A stretch of DNA of 64,000 nt, taken from positions 3,348,001-3,412,000 of the forward strand of contig NC_015064.1 in the NCBI RefSeq assembly GCF_000178975.2. Direction: 5' to 3'. Source of the stretch: Granulicella tundricola MP5ACTX9. Its GTDB lineage: Bacteria > Acidobacteriota > Terriglobia > Terriglobales > Acidobacteriaceae. Below, in pieces: positions 53,892 to 61,883 of this stretch; positions within the stretch are counted from its first letter, which is position 1; the number at the start of each line of letters is the position of its first letter. A program made the position numbers and the translations under genes. The notes beneath the pieces are model-generated. The model searched no databases, was not told the origin of the DNA, and worked only from the letters and a program-made list of their open reading frames with translations.

Positions 53892-56800
53892 ATGAGCAAA
53901 GTAAGAATCAACGATCTTGCACGTGAACTCGAAGTAAAGAGCCGGCCTATTCTGGACGCCCTCGAAGCCATTGGCGTCAGCGGAAAGACCCACTCGTCCT
54001 CCATTGAGGAGGACCAGGCAGAAAAGGTCCGCGCCTACTTCAAAAACGGTGGCCGCTCCAGCAGCCCCTCCCGCCCTGCCCAGCCGCAGGCTCCCAAGTT
54101 TGACCTCTCCGGCGTCTCCAAGCCCGGTGACGCCATGCGCGCCATCCTGGAGCGCAAGCAGGCTCAGGACGCAGCCCGCAACGCCCCGCCACCGCGCCCC
54201 GTCACCGTCGCTCCGCCCGCTGTGGCCGTAGCGCCGCCCGTCCGTCCGGCAGTCGCCGTCGCACCTCCGGTCCGTCCGGTCGTTGCAGCAGCACCGCCCG
54301 TCGCCGTGACTCCAGCCGCCGCTGCACCGGTGGCGACCCCGGCACCCGTAGCCCCAGCGCCCGTCGCTGCAGCCCCGGTCATGCCCGTCGCGCAGGCAGC
54401 CCCCGCGCCGCGCCGCATCGTGCCTCTGCCCAGCCAGGGAGCCCGCATCATCGCTCCTCCGGTCGTCGCAGCCCCCGCCATTGCGAGCCGCCCGCCCGCA
54501 GGCCCCGTCGTCGCAGCCCGTCCGCCCATCTCCGGCACTCCCGTAGCTCCCGCAGTTCTGGGCAAGCCGCCGGTAGCCGTGGCCGCCGTAGCTGCACCGC
54601 CCAAGTCAGCCGTTCCGGTTGCAGCAACCCCCGCGCCCGCCGCTCCGGCACCGGTCGCAGAGGCTCCCGCACCCGTCGTTGAAGCAGCCACCCCCGCTCC
54701 GGAAGCTCAGGCTCCTGAAGCGCCGGTCGCTCCGCCGCCGCCTCCCGGTCCCCCGGCACGCCGCATCATCATGCCGCAGACCGGTCCGCGTCCCATCTAC
54801 ACCGCGCCCCCACCGGTTCCCGGCGCAGCCGCTCGCCGTCCCATCTTTGAGCGTCCCCGTACCGGCCCAGGCTCCGGCCCCGGAACAGGCTTTGCAGGTC
54901 CCGGCGGCGCAGGCTCCCGTCCTCCCATGGGCGGTGGCATGGGCGCTCCCGGCGCACGCCGTCCCATGCACCCCACCCGCCCCGGCTTTGCCGGCGGCCC
55001 CGGTGGTCCTCCGCGTCCCGGCTTCACCCCCGGCGCACGTCCTGGCTTCCCTGCCCGTCCCGGCTTCCCGCCGCGGCCCGGCGGTGCGCCCGGCGTAGCT
55101 CCCGGACCTGGCGAGACCCCCACCGGCCTCCGTCCCGCACGTCCCGGCCAGCGCCGCGGCGGTCAGCGTTACGAGAAGGTCAAGGAAGGCCCGATGAAGG
55201 GCTTCCAGCCGCCACCGCGTTACGGCGGCCAGCCCATGTCGCGAGAGCCCCTCCCCATCACCAAGACCATCACGGTCACGGAAGGCATCTCCGTCAAGGA
55301 TCTCGCAGAGAAGCTTGACGTTCGCGGCAAGGACCTCATCGCCAGCCTGCTCATGAAGGGTGTCTTCGTCACCGTCAACCAGTCGCTTGAGGGCGAGCTG
55401 GTCAAGGACGTAGCACGCCAGTTCGGCGCAGACGCCATCGTCATCTCCGTCGAAGAGCAGCTTGAGAACGAGGCCATCGAAGGCTTCCTCGAAGACACCA
55501 CCGGCATGGTGGAGGTCACACGCTCGCCCGTCGTCACCGTCATGGGTCACGTCGATCACGGTAAGACCTCCCTCCTCGACGCCATTCGTTCCACGGACGT
55601 CGCAGGCGGCGAAGCCGGCGGCATCACCCAGCACATCGGCGCGTACAAGGTCAAAATCACCAAGCCCGATTCTCCCGCCTTCGGCCGTGAGATCGTCTTC
55701 CTCGATACCCCGGGTCACGAGGCCTTCACCCGCATGCGTGCTCGCGGAGCGAAGGTTACGGACATCGTCGTCATCGTCGTTGCAGCAGACGACGGCGTCA
55801 TGCCCCAGACCCTTGAGGCCATCGATCACGCCCGCGCCGCCAAGGTGCCGATCATCGTCGCCGTCAACAAGATCGATAAGCCCGAGGCCAACGCAACCAA
55901 GGTCATCCAGCAGCTCGCCGCTCGCGGCGTCCAGCCGGCCAATCAGGGTGGCGATACCGAGTTCGTAGAAGTCTCCGCCAAGAAGCGTCTCAACCTCGAC
56001 GCCCTCGAAGAGATGATCTGCCTCGTCGCCGATACCAACGAGCAGAAGGCCCAGCCTGATCGTCCCGCAGTCGGTACGGTCATTGAAGCCAAGCTCGATC
56101 GCGGCCGCGGTGCCGTCGCCTCCATCCTCGTACAGAACGGAACCCTGCGCCTGGGAGACAGCTTCATCGTCGGCAACACCTTCGGCAAGATCCGCGCTAT
56201 GTTCGACGATCGCGGCAGGGCCATCGAAGAAGCCGGCCCCTCCACACCAGTCGAGATCCTCGGGCTGGAAGGCATGCCGGACGCCGGCGATACCTTCCTC
56301 GTCATGGCGGATCGCGACAAGGCCAAGGGCATCGCGCAGTATCGCAAGATGAAGGAGCGCGAAGCGCAGTTGGCCAAGTCCAGCCGCGTCTCGCTCGAAG
56401 GCCTCGCAGAGCAGATCAAGCAGGCCGGAGTCAAGGACCTCAACATCATCGTCAAGGGCGACGTGCAGGGTTCGGTCGAAGTCATCGCAGAAGACCTCGC
56501 CCACATGTCCACCGAGAAGGTTCGCGTACGCGTCCTGCACTCCGGAGTCGGTGCCATCACCGAGTCCGACGTGCTCCTCGCATCCGCATCCAACGCCATC
56601 ATCATCGGCTTCAACGTCCGTCCGGATCGCAAGTCCTCGGAAGTTGCCGAGCGTGAGAACGTCGAGATTCGTCTCCACTCCATCATCTACGAGCTCCGCA
56701 CCGAGATCGAAAAGGCCATGTACGGCCTCCTCGATCCCGTCTTCAAGGAGAATTATGCAGGCCGTGCAGAGATTCTGCAGGTCTTCAAGATCACCAAGGT

Positions 56801-57140
56801 CGGCCAGATCGCCGGTTGCCGTGTCACAGACGGCACCATCAAGCGCAACGCGCAGGCTCGTCTCATGCGCGAAGGCGTGGAGGTCTGGAAGGGCAAGATC
56901 AGCTCCCTCAAGCGCATCAAGGAAGATGTCTCTGAAGTCCGTGAAGGCGTCGAGTGCGGTATCGATCTCGCCGGCTGGAAGGACATGCGTGCAGGCGACG
57001 TCATCGAAACCTACACCACGGAGAAGCTCGCCGATGAGCTCGGAGCCAACACCGCCGAGTCCAAACGCAAGCAGCTCGCAGAGCTCGCCGCAGCCAAGGC
57101 CACCGAGAAGGAAGTCGAAGCCGCAGAAGCCAGCGTCTAG
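53892..57140 (+). CDS. infB: Translation initiation factor IF-2
   Basis: About 1082 residues. IF2_N-type start ([20 protein letters not shown]), then a long Ala/Pro- and Gly/Pro/Arg-rich linker (about 70-430), a second IF2_N module, and the G domain with [13 protein letters not shown] (about 548), [15 protein letters not shown] and NKIDKPEAN, followed by domains II-IV. GTPase that places initiator tRNA on the 30S subunit. The ATG at 53892 matches the conserved N-terminus; the frame is open upstream to 53844. It ends the rimP-nusA-infB unit; rbfA lies 14 kb away, an operon split. Confidence 0.97.
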   Translation: MSKVRINDLARELEVKSRPILDALEAIGVSGKTHSSSIEEDQAEKVRAYFKNGGRSSSPSRPAQPQAPKFDLSGVSKPGDAMRAILERKQAQDAARNAPPPRPVTVAPPAVAVAPPVRPAVAVAPPVRPVVAAAPPVAVTPAAAAPVATPAPVAPAPVAAAPVMPVAQAAPAPRRIVPLPSQGARIIAPPVVAAPAIASRPPAGPVVAARPPISGTPVAPAVLGKPPVAVAAVAAPPKSAVPVAATPAPAAPAPVAEAPAPVVEAATPAPEAQAPEAPVAPPPPPGPPARRIIMPQTGPRPIYTAPPPVPGAAARRPIFERPRTGPGSGPGTGFAGPGGAGSRPPMGGGMGAPGARRPMHPTRPGFAGGPGGPPRPGFTPGARPGFPARPGFPPRPGGAPGVAPGPGETPTGLRPARPGQRRGGQRYEKVKEGPMKGFQPPPRYGGQPMSREPLPITKTITVTEGISVKDLAEKLDVRGKDLIASLLMKGVFVTVNQSLEGELVKDVARQFGADAIVISVEEQLENEAIEGFLEDTTGMVEVTRSPVVTVMGHVDHGKTSLLDAIRSTDVAGGEAGGITQHIGAYKVKITKPDSPAFGREIVFLDTPGHEAFTRMRARGAKVTDIVVIVVAADDGVMPQTLEAIDHARAAKVPIIVAVNKIDKPEANATKVIQQLAARGVQPANQGGDTEFVEVSAKKRLNLDALEEMICLVADTNEQKAQPDRPAVGTVIEAKLDRGRGAVASILVQNGTLRLGDSFIVGNTFGKIRAMFDDRGRAIEEAGPSTPVEILGLEGMPDAGDTFLVMADRDKAKGIAQYRKMKEREAQLAKSSRVSLEGLAEQIKQAGVKDLNIIVKGDVQGSVEVIAEDLAHMSTEKVRVRVLHSGVGAITESDVLLASASNAIIIGFNVRPDRKSSEVAERENVEIRLHSIIYELRTEIEKAMYGLLDPVFKENYAGRAEILQVFKITKVGQIAGCRVTDGTIKRNAQARLMREGVEVWKGKISSLKRIKEDVSEVREGVECGIDLAGWKDMRAGDVIETYTTEKLADELGANTAESKRKQLAELAAAKATEKEVEAAEASV

Positions 57141-57221
57141 ACCCTCGAACGGTGTCATTCTGCGCCGAGCGAGGCGAAGGTGGAGAATCTCCGTAGTTCG
57201 CTCGAAGCAGCAATCACTCAA

Positions 57222-57251
57222 ACGAAGGCCGGGAGAAATCCCGGCCTTCGT
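57222..57251 (+). terminator. Probable infB terminator hairpin
   Basis: ACGAAGGCCGGGA (57222-57234) and TCCCGGCCTTCGT (57239-57251) form a perfect 13-bp stem with a GAAA tetraloop, 80 bases after the infB stop. The following ACGTTTG is only weakly T-rich. Confidence 0.65.
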
Positions 57252-57348
57252 ACGTTTGCGGTAAAAAAGCAGGTCATCCCGACCGAAGGCGGCGCACTTG
57301 CCGCCGCAGTGGAGGGACCCCCGAATCGGCCTTAGCGGTTGCTCTTGC

Positions 57349-57484
57349 CCTCGCCCTCGCCCTCGTCCTTGCCCTTGCCCTTGCCCTTGCCCTTGCCCTT
57401 GCCCTTGCCCTTGCCCTTGCCCTTGCCCTTGCCCTTGCCCTTGCCCTTGCCCTTGCCCTTGCCCTTGCCCTTGCCCTTGCCCTT
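57349..57484. repeat. CCCTTG hexanucleotide microsatellite
   Basis: About 19 uninterrupted hexamers (57369-57484) preceded by a few CTCGCC variants. The reverse strand is GGGCAA repeated, which fits a G-quadruplex pattern. Both strands are open in several frames (Leu-Pro or Gly-Lys runs), but these are not genes. Confidence 0.97.
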
Positions 57485-57775
57485 CGGATTAGAGGGGGCC
57501 TTTAGGCCCCCGTCAAGGGGCATCACTTGAAGGGGGCTTTAGCCCCGGGCCCCTCTTACCTGCCGCCGACACCCAACCGACCATCTCTGCCCACGCTGAA
57601 AGCCCGCCACATGCCTCTTCCCCACCGCCCACCCAAAAACACCCCTTTAGCCACAAATTCTTTCCATCCCACAGGAAACATACAAATTCTCGGCCTACTA
57701 TGTCGCCCAGGGTACAGAACTGAAACATCCTTTTTTCATATCTTCCTCATCAGTACTATTCAGAGGAGAAAGAAC

Positions 57776-57988
57776 GTGGCCCAGTACAAAGGACAAGTGA
57801 AGTGGTTCAACAACGCGAAAGGCTACGGCTTCCTGGGAAGAGACGGGGGCTCGGATGTCTTCTGTCACTACAGCGCCGTACAGACCGACGGCTATAAAAG
57901 CCTCAAAGAAGGCGACGAAGTTGAGTTTGACATCATCGACGGCGACTCCGGAAAACCCCAGGCCGACAAGGTAATCTGCTTGCGCTAG
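57776..57988 (+). CDS. csp: Cold-shock domain protein
   Basis: 70 residues with the cold-shock fold: [16 protein letters not shown] (RNP1 KGYGF at about 15-19), DVFCHYSAV (RNP2, with Cys in place of the usual Val) and a C-terminal strand [11 protein letters not shown] chaperone. It uses a GTG start with GAGGAG eight bases upstream; a longer open frame upstream is repeat sequence and not part of it. Single gene followed by a strong terminator. Confidence 0.95.
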   Translation: MAQYKGQVKWFNNAKGYGFLGRDGGSDVFCHYSAVQTDGYKSLKEGDEVEFDIIDGDSGKPQADKVICLR

Positions 57989-58013
57989 GGACGGGATGCT
58001 CCCAGATTAAGGT

Positions 58014-58043
58014 AAGGGTGAGGCCTCAGCCTCACCCTTTTTT
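58014..58043 (+). terminator. Intrinsic terminator of the cold-shock gene
   Basis: AAGGGTGAGGC (58014-58024), loop CTCA, GCCTCACCCTT (58029-58039) and six T in a row. Confidence 0.96.
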
Positions 58044-58081
58044 GTGGTTCAAAGACAGAAGTCTCACCCCCATAAGATGCG

Positions 58082-58336
58082 TTACTGCACAACCGCAGGA
58101 AACTCTCCCCAGTCCGCTGGCTCAAACGGCATCATCCCCACGCTTTGCAGCAGGTGAACCGTCCCCTTCGCCGCCCCAAAGAACACATACCGACACCCCT
58201 TCAACTCCGTATCCACCAGCATGAAGGGGCTCCCGCTGTACTCCACAACACAGTCGATCAGAACGCAGTTCACGAAAGCCTTGCCGTCAAGCGCCACGGT
58301 CTCGCCGTCGATTCGCTGATTTTCAACCTTCTTCAC
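58082..58336 (-). CDS. Conserved-looking small hypothetical protein
   Basis: 84 residues, no signal peptide. The pattern LDGKAFVNCVLIDCVVEYSG and LVDTELKGCRYVFFGAAKGT looks like two turns of a pentapeptide-type or beta-helical sheet with repeated Cys, followed by a helix HLLQSVGM. Proteins of this build occur in many proteobacteria and acidobacteria without known function. It is convergent with the cold-shock gene. Confidence 0.65.
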   Translation of the reverse strand: MKKVENQRIDGETVALDGKAFVNCVLIDCVVEYSGSPFMLVDTELKGCRYVFFGAAKGTVHLLQSVGMMPFEPADWGEFPAVVQ

Positions 58337-58451
58337 TCAATCGCTCCTGGACAGGCAAGACAGGCAATCCGCCGATCCATAGCTTTGATTGTACGAGCCT
58401 ATTCCCAGTCAACTCAAACCCCAAAAAAAACTTCACGAACAAGGGATAAGA

Positions 58452-58507
58452 GCTGGAGTTCCGCAAGACAAAGCTGAGAGCTGACGGCTGGGAGCTGACA
58501 GCTGGAA
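58452..58507 (+). repeat. Heptamer array of the GCTGANA class
   Basis: Eight units in register 7: GCTGGAG, two diverged units, then GCTGAGA, GCTGACG, GCTGGGA, GCTGACA, GCTGGAA. Lies in the 422-bp gap 58337-58758 that otherwise holds only a possible 27-residue membrane protein. Confidence 0.85.
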
Positions 58508-58553
58508 GAAACCCGAACCACCTCCGCACTAACCAGTCGGGCCTCCTCTCATA

Positions 58554-58637
58554 TCAAAAGCCCAGAAGGGACATGCCAGAGAGCACAACAAAAGCGGCAA
58601 GCGCAGAAAATAGAACCACGGGAATGATCTTATCCAT
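58554..58637 (-). CDS. Putative 27-residue membrane peptide
   Basis: Reads MDKIIPVVLFSALAAFVVLS then GMSLLGF and a TGA stop: a charged start, one Pro-containing hydrophobic helix and a short end, the build of small membrane regulatory proteins. AGAGG is only two bases before the ATG, which weakens the call. No family recognised; divergent from the M24 peptidase. Confidence 0.35.
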   Translation of the reverse strand: MDKIIPVVLFSALAAFVVLSGMSLLGF

Positions 58638-58758
58638 ACCCTCTTCATCGTCCGACTCCCGCCCGACCTTAGCCCACGCACCCCGCTTCTAGGAAAATCA
58701 CATTCCAGACTTATATGATGGGTGAGCCGACGCCATACCGAAAGAGAGCCAGCCACAC

Positions 58759-59934
58759 ATGCCCTTTGACCTCGAAGCCATCCAGTCCGCCCTACGCGAC
58801 GCAAAACTAGACGGCTGGCTCTTCTACGACCACCACAACCGCGACCCTCTCGCCCTCCGCATCCTCGGCCTACCCCCCGACGGCCACGTCACCCGCCGCT
58901 GGTTCTATCTCATCCCCGCCACCGGCACCCCCATCAAGCTCGTCCACCGCATCGAGACCGGCCGCCTCGACACCCTCCCCGGCGAGAAAAACGAATACTC
59001 CTCCTGGCAGGAGCTCGAAGCCCGCCTCGCCGCCATGCTCTCCGGCACCACCACGCTCGCCATGCAGTACTCCCCCCGCAACGCCATCATGTACGTCTCC
59101 ATGGTCGACGCCGGCACCATCGAGCTCCTCCGCGAGATGGGCAAGACCATCGTCTCCTCCGCCGACCTCGTCAGTGTCTTCGAGGCCGTCCTCACCGAGG
59201 CCCAGATCGAGACCCACTACGCCGCCCAGCAGCGCATCGACGCCCTCCTCGCCGAGGCCTGGCTCGAGATGGGCCGCCGCGTCCGGTCCACCGGCACCAG
59301 TGAGTACGAGATGGTCGAGTACCTCCAGCAGGCCCTCCGCGACAACGGCCTCACCTGGCAGTTCGGCCCCAACTGCTCCTGCGGCCCCAACGCCGCCGAC
59401 TCCCACTACGACCCCACCCCCGCCACCTCCCGCCCCATCCGCCGCGGCGACTTCGTCCTCATCGACATCTGGGGCCGCCTCGACCAGGCCGACTCCATCT
59501 ACTACGACATCACCTGGACCGGCGTCGTAGACCGCGAGCCCACCGAGCGCGAGCAACTCGTCTTCACCACCGTCCGCGACGCCCGCGACGCCGCCATCCA
59601 CGCCGTCCAGGCCGCCTACGCCGCCGGCACCCCCATCCCCGGCTGGCAGGCCGATGCAGCCGCCCGCAAGGTCATCACGGACGCTGGCTTCGGCGACTTC
59701 TTCACCCACCGCACCGGCCACAACATCGCCATAGAAATCCACGGCTCGGGCGCCCACCTCGACAACCTCGAAACCCACGACGAGCGCCTCCTCCTCCCCA
59801 ACACCTGCTTCTCCGTCGAACCCGGCCTCTACTTCCCCGGCGAGTTCGGCATCCGCTCCGAGGTCAACATGATCACCCGCCCAGGCAGCGCCGTCGTCAC
59901 CGGCCGCATCCAGACCGAACTCCTCAGAATCTGA
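58759..59934 (+). CDS. M24 family aminopeptidase (Xaa-Pro type)
   Basis: 391 residues, cytoplasmic. N-terminal creatinase-like domain (1-150) and C-terminal pita-bread domain (155-391). The five metal ligands are visible: Asp in VLIDIWGR (about 236), Asp in YYDITWTG (about 248), His in HRTGHNI (about 318), Glu in FSVEPGLYFP (about 354) and Glu in GIRSEVNMI (about 368). Cuts N-terminal residues before proline or a related substrate. Complete, with family-typical length. Very Cys-and-Arg-poor third positions: nearly all codons end in C. Confidence 0.92.
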   Translation: MPFDLEAIQSALRDAKLDGWLFYDHHNRDPLALRILGLPPDGHVTRRWFYLIPATGTPIKLVHRIETGRLDTLPGEKNEYSSWQELEARLAAMLSGTTTLAMQYSPRNAIMYVSMVDAGTIELLREMGKTIVSSADLVSVFEAVLTEAQIETHYAAQQRIDALLAEAWLEMGRRVRSTGTSEYEMVEYLQQALRDNGLTWQFGPNCSCGPNAADSHYDPTPATSRPIRRGDFVLIDIWGRLDQADSIYYDITWTGVVDREPTEREQLVFTTVRDARDAAIHAVQAAYAAGTPIPGWQADAAARKVITDAGFGDFFTHRTGHNIAIEIHGSGAHLDNLETHDERLLLPNTCFSVEPGLYFPGEFGIRSEVNMITRPGSAVVTGRIQTELLRI

Positions 59935-59967
59935 GAACGCACTGAAACTGCTATCATCAAAGGCTGA

Positions 59968-60393
59968 ATGACCACCACGAACATACAAACGCCGGTCCGC
60001 CTCGCACGCCCCGAAACCACCTCCTCGGCCATGACGGTCGTCGTCCTCATCGCCGGCTGGCTAATCCCCGGCCTCGGCCACGTCTTGCTGAAGAAGCCCA
60101 TCCGCGGCCTGCTCCTCTTCGTCTCCATCGTGAGCATGTTCGCCCTCGGCATCGCGCTCCAGGGCAAGATCTACAGCCCCAACACCGGCGACCTGCTCGA
60201 CATCCTCGGCTTCGTCGGCCAGCTCGGCAACGGCATCCTCTACGCCCTCGCCAGAATGCTGGACTGGGGACACCCCAGCGTCCAGATCGCCCTCGCCGAC
60301 TACGGCACCAAGTTCATCGTCTGCGCCGGCCTGCTCAACGTCATCTCCGCCGTAGACGCCCACTCCCTGGCCAACGGCAGAAAGGCCTCCTAA
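59968..60393 (+). CDS. DUF6677-like small membrane protein
   Basis: 141 residues with three or four hydrophobic segments. VVLIAGWLIPGLGHVLLKKPIRGLLLFVSI (in two parts, helix-turn-helix) is the glycine/proline-hinged TM hairpin seen in TM2-like and DUF6677 proteins, and GTKFIVCAGLLNVISAVDAHSLA ends the protein. Found in acidobacteria; role unknown. The next small membrane gene starts two bases after its stop. Confidence 0.75.
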   Translation: MTTTNIQTPVRLARPETTSSAMTVVVLIAGWLIPGLGHVLLKKPIRGLLLFVSIVSMFALGIALQGKIYSPNTGDLLDILGFVGQLGNGILYALARMLDWGHPSVQIALADYGTKFIVCAGLLNVISAVDAHSLANGRKAS

Positions 60394-60395
60394 GC

Positions 60396-60569
60396 ATGCT
60401 CTCCCACTTCAGCTCCGTTCTGCTCTTCTCGCTCTTCACCTCCGTCGTCTTCGGCATCACCCAGCGCGCCCAGCCCCGCATGATGCTCCGCTTCGGAGCC
60501 TTCTGCATGCTGCTCTTCGTCGGAGGCACCATAGCCGCCAGCTGGGTCATGTACCTCATCAAGAGCTAG
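60396..60569 (+). CDS. Small membrane protein (57 aa)
   Basis: 57 codons: MLSHFSSVLLFSLFTSVVFG, a polar loop ITQRAQPRMMLRFG, then FCMLLFVGGTIAASWVMYLI and KS. Two transmembrane helices. It starts two bases after the DUF6677-like stop (TAAGCATG), which argues for a coupled partner gene. No known family recalled. Confidence 0.7.
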   Translation: MLSHFSSVLLFSLFTSVVFGITQRAQPRMMLRFGAFCMLLFVGGTIAASWVMYLIKS

Positions 60570-60818
60570 CTCTTTGTCGAGACAAATCCCACATGGCTCT
60601 CAGCGTGGTCAGTGCGTGGTGAAGTGTGGTCAGTGTGTGGTGATTTCAGTGACGTTTTACGCGCAAATCTGAGCAATCTTGCCCACCAGACCCGAAGAAA
60701 CAAGCACAAACACCGAAACAAAAGGTAAAACTCACCACAAATCCCCACAAACCCCAAAGTAGACGGTATTTGGTCTGACCACTTTCGCTCATCGGCCAAA
60801 CCACACACTTAAAGAAAA
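60570..60818. other. Intergenic region with a 21-base repeat
   Basis: GTGGTCAGTGCGTGGTGAA (60604-60622) recurs with one or two changes at 60625-60643, and related CACCACAAA-type words follow at 60735-60760. An open frame on the minus strand (His/Thr-rich) follows this repeat and is not accepted as a gene. Confidence 0.6.
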
Positions 60819-60845
60819 AGCTCCACATCCGAAAGATGTGGAGCT
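60811..60845 (-). terminator. Intrinsic terminator of the rpsK-rpsD-rpoA-rplQ unit
   Basis: Read on the minus strand: AGCTCCACATC, a TTTCG loop, GATGTGGAGCT and then TTTTTCTTT. The 11-bp stem is perfect. Confidence 0.95.
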
Positions 60846-60856
60846 CTTCGCCTTTA

Positions 60857-60893
60857 CTGATCCCTGAAAACTGATCCCTGAAAACTGTTCTTA
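60857..60893. repeat. Heptamer array 3 at the rplQ stop codon
   Basis: Five period-7 units on the + strand: CTGATCC, CTGAAAA, CTGATCC, CTGAAAA, CTGTTCT. The last unit runs into TTA (60891-60893), the complement of the rplQ TAA stop, and so overlaps it. Confidence 0.9.
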
Positions 60894-61370
60894 CACCTCA
60901 GCGTTAGGATCGCCCTGCTCACCAGGAGCCGACTCTTCCATCTGCTTCTGCAGCTCTTCGCGCTTCTTCGCACGAGCTTCCTCGCGCTTCTGAGCCTTCT
61001 CGTTCAGTTCCGTCTCAGCGCCCAGCAGTTCGATCACAGCCATCTCGGCAGCATCGCCCTTGCGAGCATAAGTACGGACAATCCGGAGATAACCACCCGG
61101 ACGCGTCGCATAGCGAGGCGAAACGACGTTGAACAGACGGGTCACAGACTCGTCCGTCATCAGGTAAGCCAGAGCCTGACGGCGCGAGTGAACATCGCCC
61201 TTTTTGCCCAGCGTAATCATCTTCTCGACGATCGGACGCGAAGCTTTGCACTTCGTAATGGTCGTCTCGACGCGGTCGTTCAGGATGATGGAGGTAACAA
61301 GATTGCGCAGCATGGCGCGACGATGAGAGGTATTGCGGCCGAGTTTAAAGCCGCCATTACGATGACGCAT
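60891..61370 (-). CDS. rplQ: Ribosomal protein bL17
   Basis: 159 residues. bL17 of the 50S subunit. MRHRNGGFKLGRNTSHRRAM, RNLVTSIILNDRVETTITKCK and KMITLGKKGDVHSRRQALAYL are the family blocks; a Glu/Lys-rich extension of about 35 residues follows GAETELNEK. AGGAG is six bases before the ATG. Normally it directly follows rpoA; here a 510-bp insert with a four-helix-bundle gene separates them. Confidence 0.97.
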   Translation of the reverse strand: MRHRNGGFKLGRNTSHRRAMLRNLVTSIILNDRVETTITKCKASRPIVEKMITLGKKGDVHSRRQALAYLMTDESVTRLFNVVSPRYATRPGGYLRIVRTYARKGDAAEMAVIELLGAETELNEKAQKREEARAKKREELQKQMEESAPGEQGDPNAEV

Positions 61371-61415
61371 GATGATCTCCTTCGAGAGTGCCTTCTGGCA
61401 TCTCGGACTACAGGA

Positions 61416-61444
61416 GGGATCAGGGATTAGGGATCAGGGATCAG
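61416..61444. repeat. Heptamer array 4 (left flank of the S23-family gene)
   Basis: Four exact-register units on the + strand: GGGATCA, GGGATTA, GGGATCA, GGGATCA. It lies between the S23-family gene stop and rplQ, and is inverted relative to array 5. Confidence 0.93.
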
Positions 61445-61445
61445 T

Positions 61446-61814
61446 TCAATTGGTTGACGGTCGGTTTAGCTTGTCGAGTAGCGCATGAAGCATCTTGCCT
61501 ACCTGATCCGATAAATCGTCCGCATCTTTTTGAAGCCCTGGAGTTCCATACCCCAACTCCCTCGCGATGAAGAGTTGAGTTTGTACTTCACAATTTGAGC
61601 CGCGGGCAATGCCGAGAAACTGTCTATATTCTCCACGAGACCCACGACCATAACCTTCTGCGATATTACTTGCTACTGAGACGGAAGCTCGACGGATTTG
61701 ACTCGTTAAGCCATAGGTCTCATCTTTAGGAAAAGCAGCTGAAAGCTTATAGACCGCTAGGGTCATCTGTATTGCTCTCTGCCAAACGATAAGGTCTTTG
61801 TAGGAACCAGCCAC
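61446..61814 (-). CDS. Four-helix-bundle protein (23S rRNA intervening-sequence/S23 family)
   Basis: 122 residues, cytoplasmic. The family pattern is clear: KDLIVWQRAIQMTLAVYKLS, FPKDETYGLTSQIRRASVSV, ASNIAEGYGRGSRGEYRQFL and SNCEVQTQLFIARELGYG. These proteins form pentamers of four-helix bundles; members are coded in 23S rRNA intervening sequences and one branch (Avd) works in diversity-generating retroelements, but most have no known role. The GTG start has GAGG five bases upstream. It sits between rpoA and rplQ, flanked on both sides by inverted heptamer arrays, and looks like an insert into the ribosomal operon. Confidence 0.9.
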   Translation of the reverse strand: MAGSYKDLIVWQRAIQMTLAVYKLSAAFPKDETYGLTSQIRRASVSVASNIAEGYGRGSRGEYRQFLGIARGSNCEVQTQLFIARELGYGTPGLQKDADDLSDQVGKMLHALLDKLNRPSTN

Positions 61815-61846
61815 ATCTACCTCGATCGTCTGGGGCTCAAGGTCAG

Positions 61847-61883
61847 CTGTTCCCTGATCCCTGAGCCCTATTCCCTGCTCTTA
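61847..61883. repeat. Heptamer array 5 at the rpoA stop codon
   Basis: Five period-7 units on the + strand: CTGTTCC, CTGATCC, CTGAGCC, CTATTCC, CTGCTCT, then TA. The end CCCTGCTCTTA (61873-61883) includes the complement of the rpoA TAA stop and is identical to the end of array 1. Confidence 0.92.

Larger units (their letters stand above)
57141..57775. repeat. 635-bp intergenic block of nested repeats
   Basis: Contains in order: a GTGTCATTCTGCGCCGAGCG-type module (from 57152), a 13-bp GAAA-loop hairpin (57222), a GGTCATCCCGACCGAAGGCG-type module with a GGCGGC/GCCGCC hairpin (from 57272) ending in GGAGGGACCCC, a CCCTTG hexamer array, and two GGGGCTTTAGCCCC-type palindromes (57494-57511, 57533-57546). 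The GTCATTCTG and GTCATCCCG modules resemble dispersed repeats I know from acidobacterial intergenic DNA. The last 150 bases hold the cold-shock leader. Confidence 0.75.

Noticed and set aside
54606..57221. 871-codon open frame on the strand opposite infB
   Set aside because: It is the G-rich shadow of a real gene with high third-position GC; composition is Gly/Asp/Leu filler without any domain, and infB is certain.
57298..57530. Leu-Pro and Gly-Lys repeat proteins from the hexamer array
   Set aside because: They are translations of a microsatellite, open in several frames on both strands, without ribosome sites.
57527..57775. N-terminal extension of the cold-shock protein
   Set aside because: Extension is repeat-derived; GTG 57776 has a strong ribosome site and gives the exact family length.
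58529..58804. 91-codon minus-strand frame overlapping the M24 gene start
   Set aside because: Trp/Arg/Ser-rich, antisense to the peptidase start; the 27-codon frame in the same area is the better candidate.
60566..60808. 80-codon minus-strand frame with HTDHTSPRTDHAESH
   Set aside because: It is the translation of the 21-base direct repeat, with no ribosome site or family.
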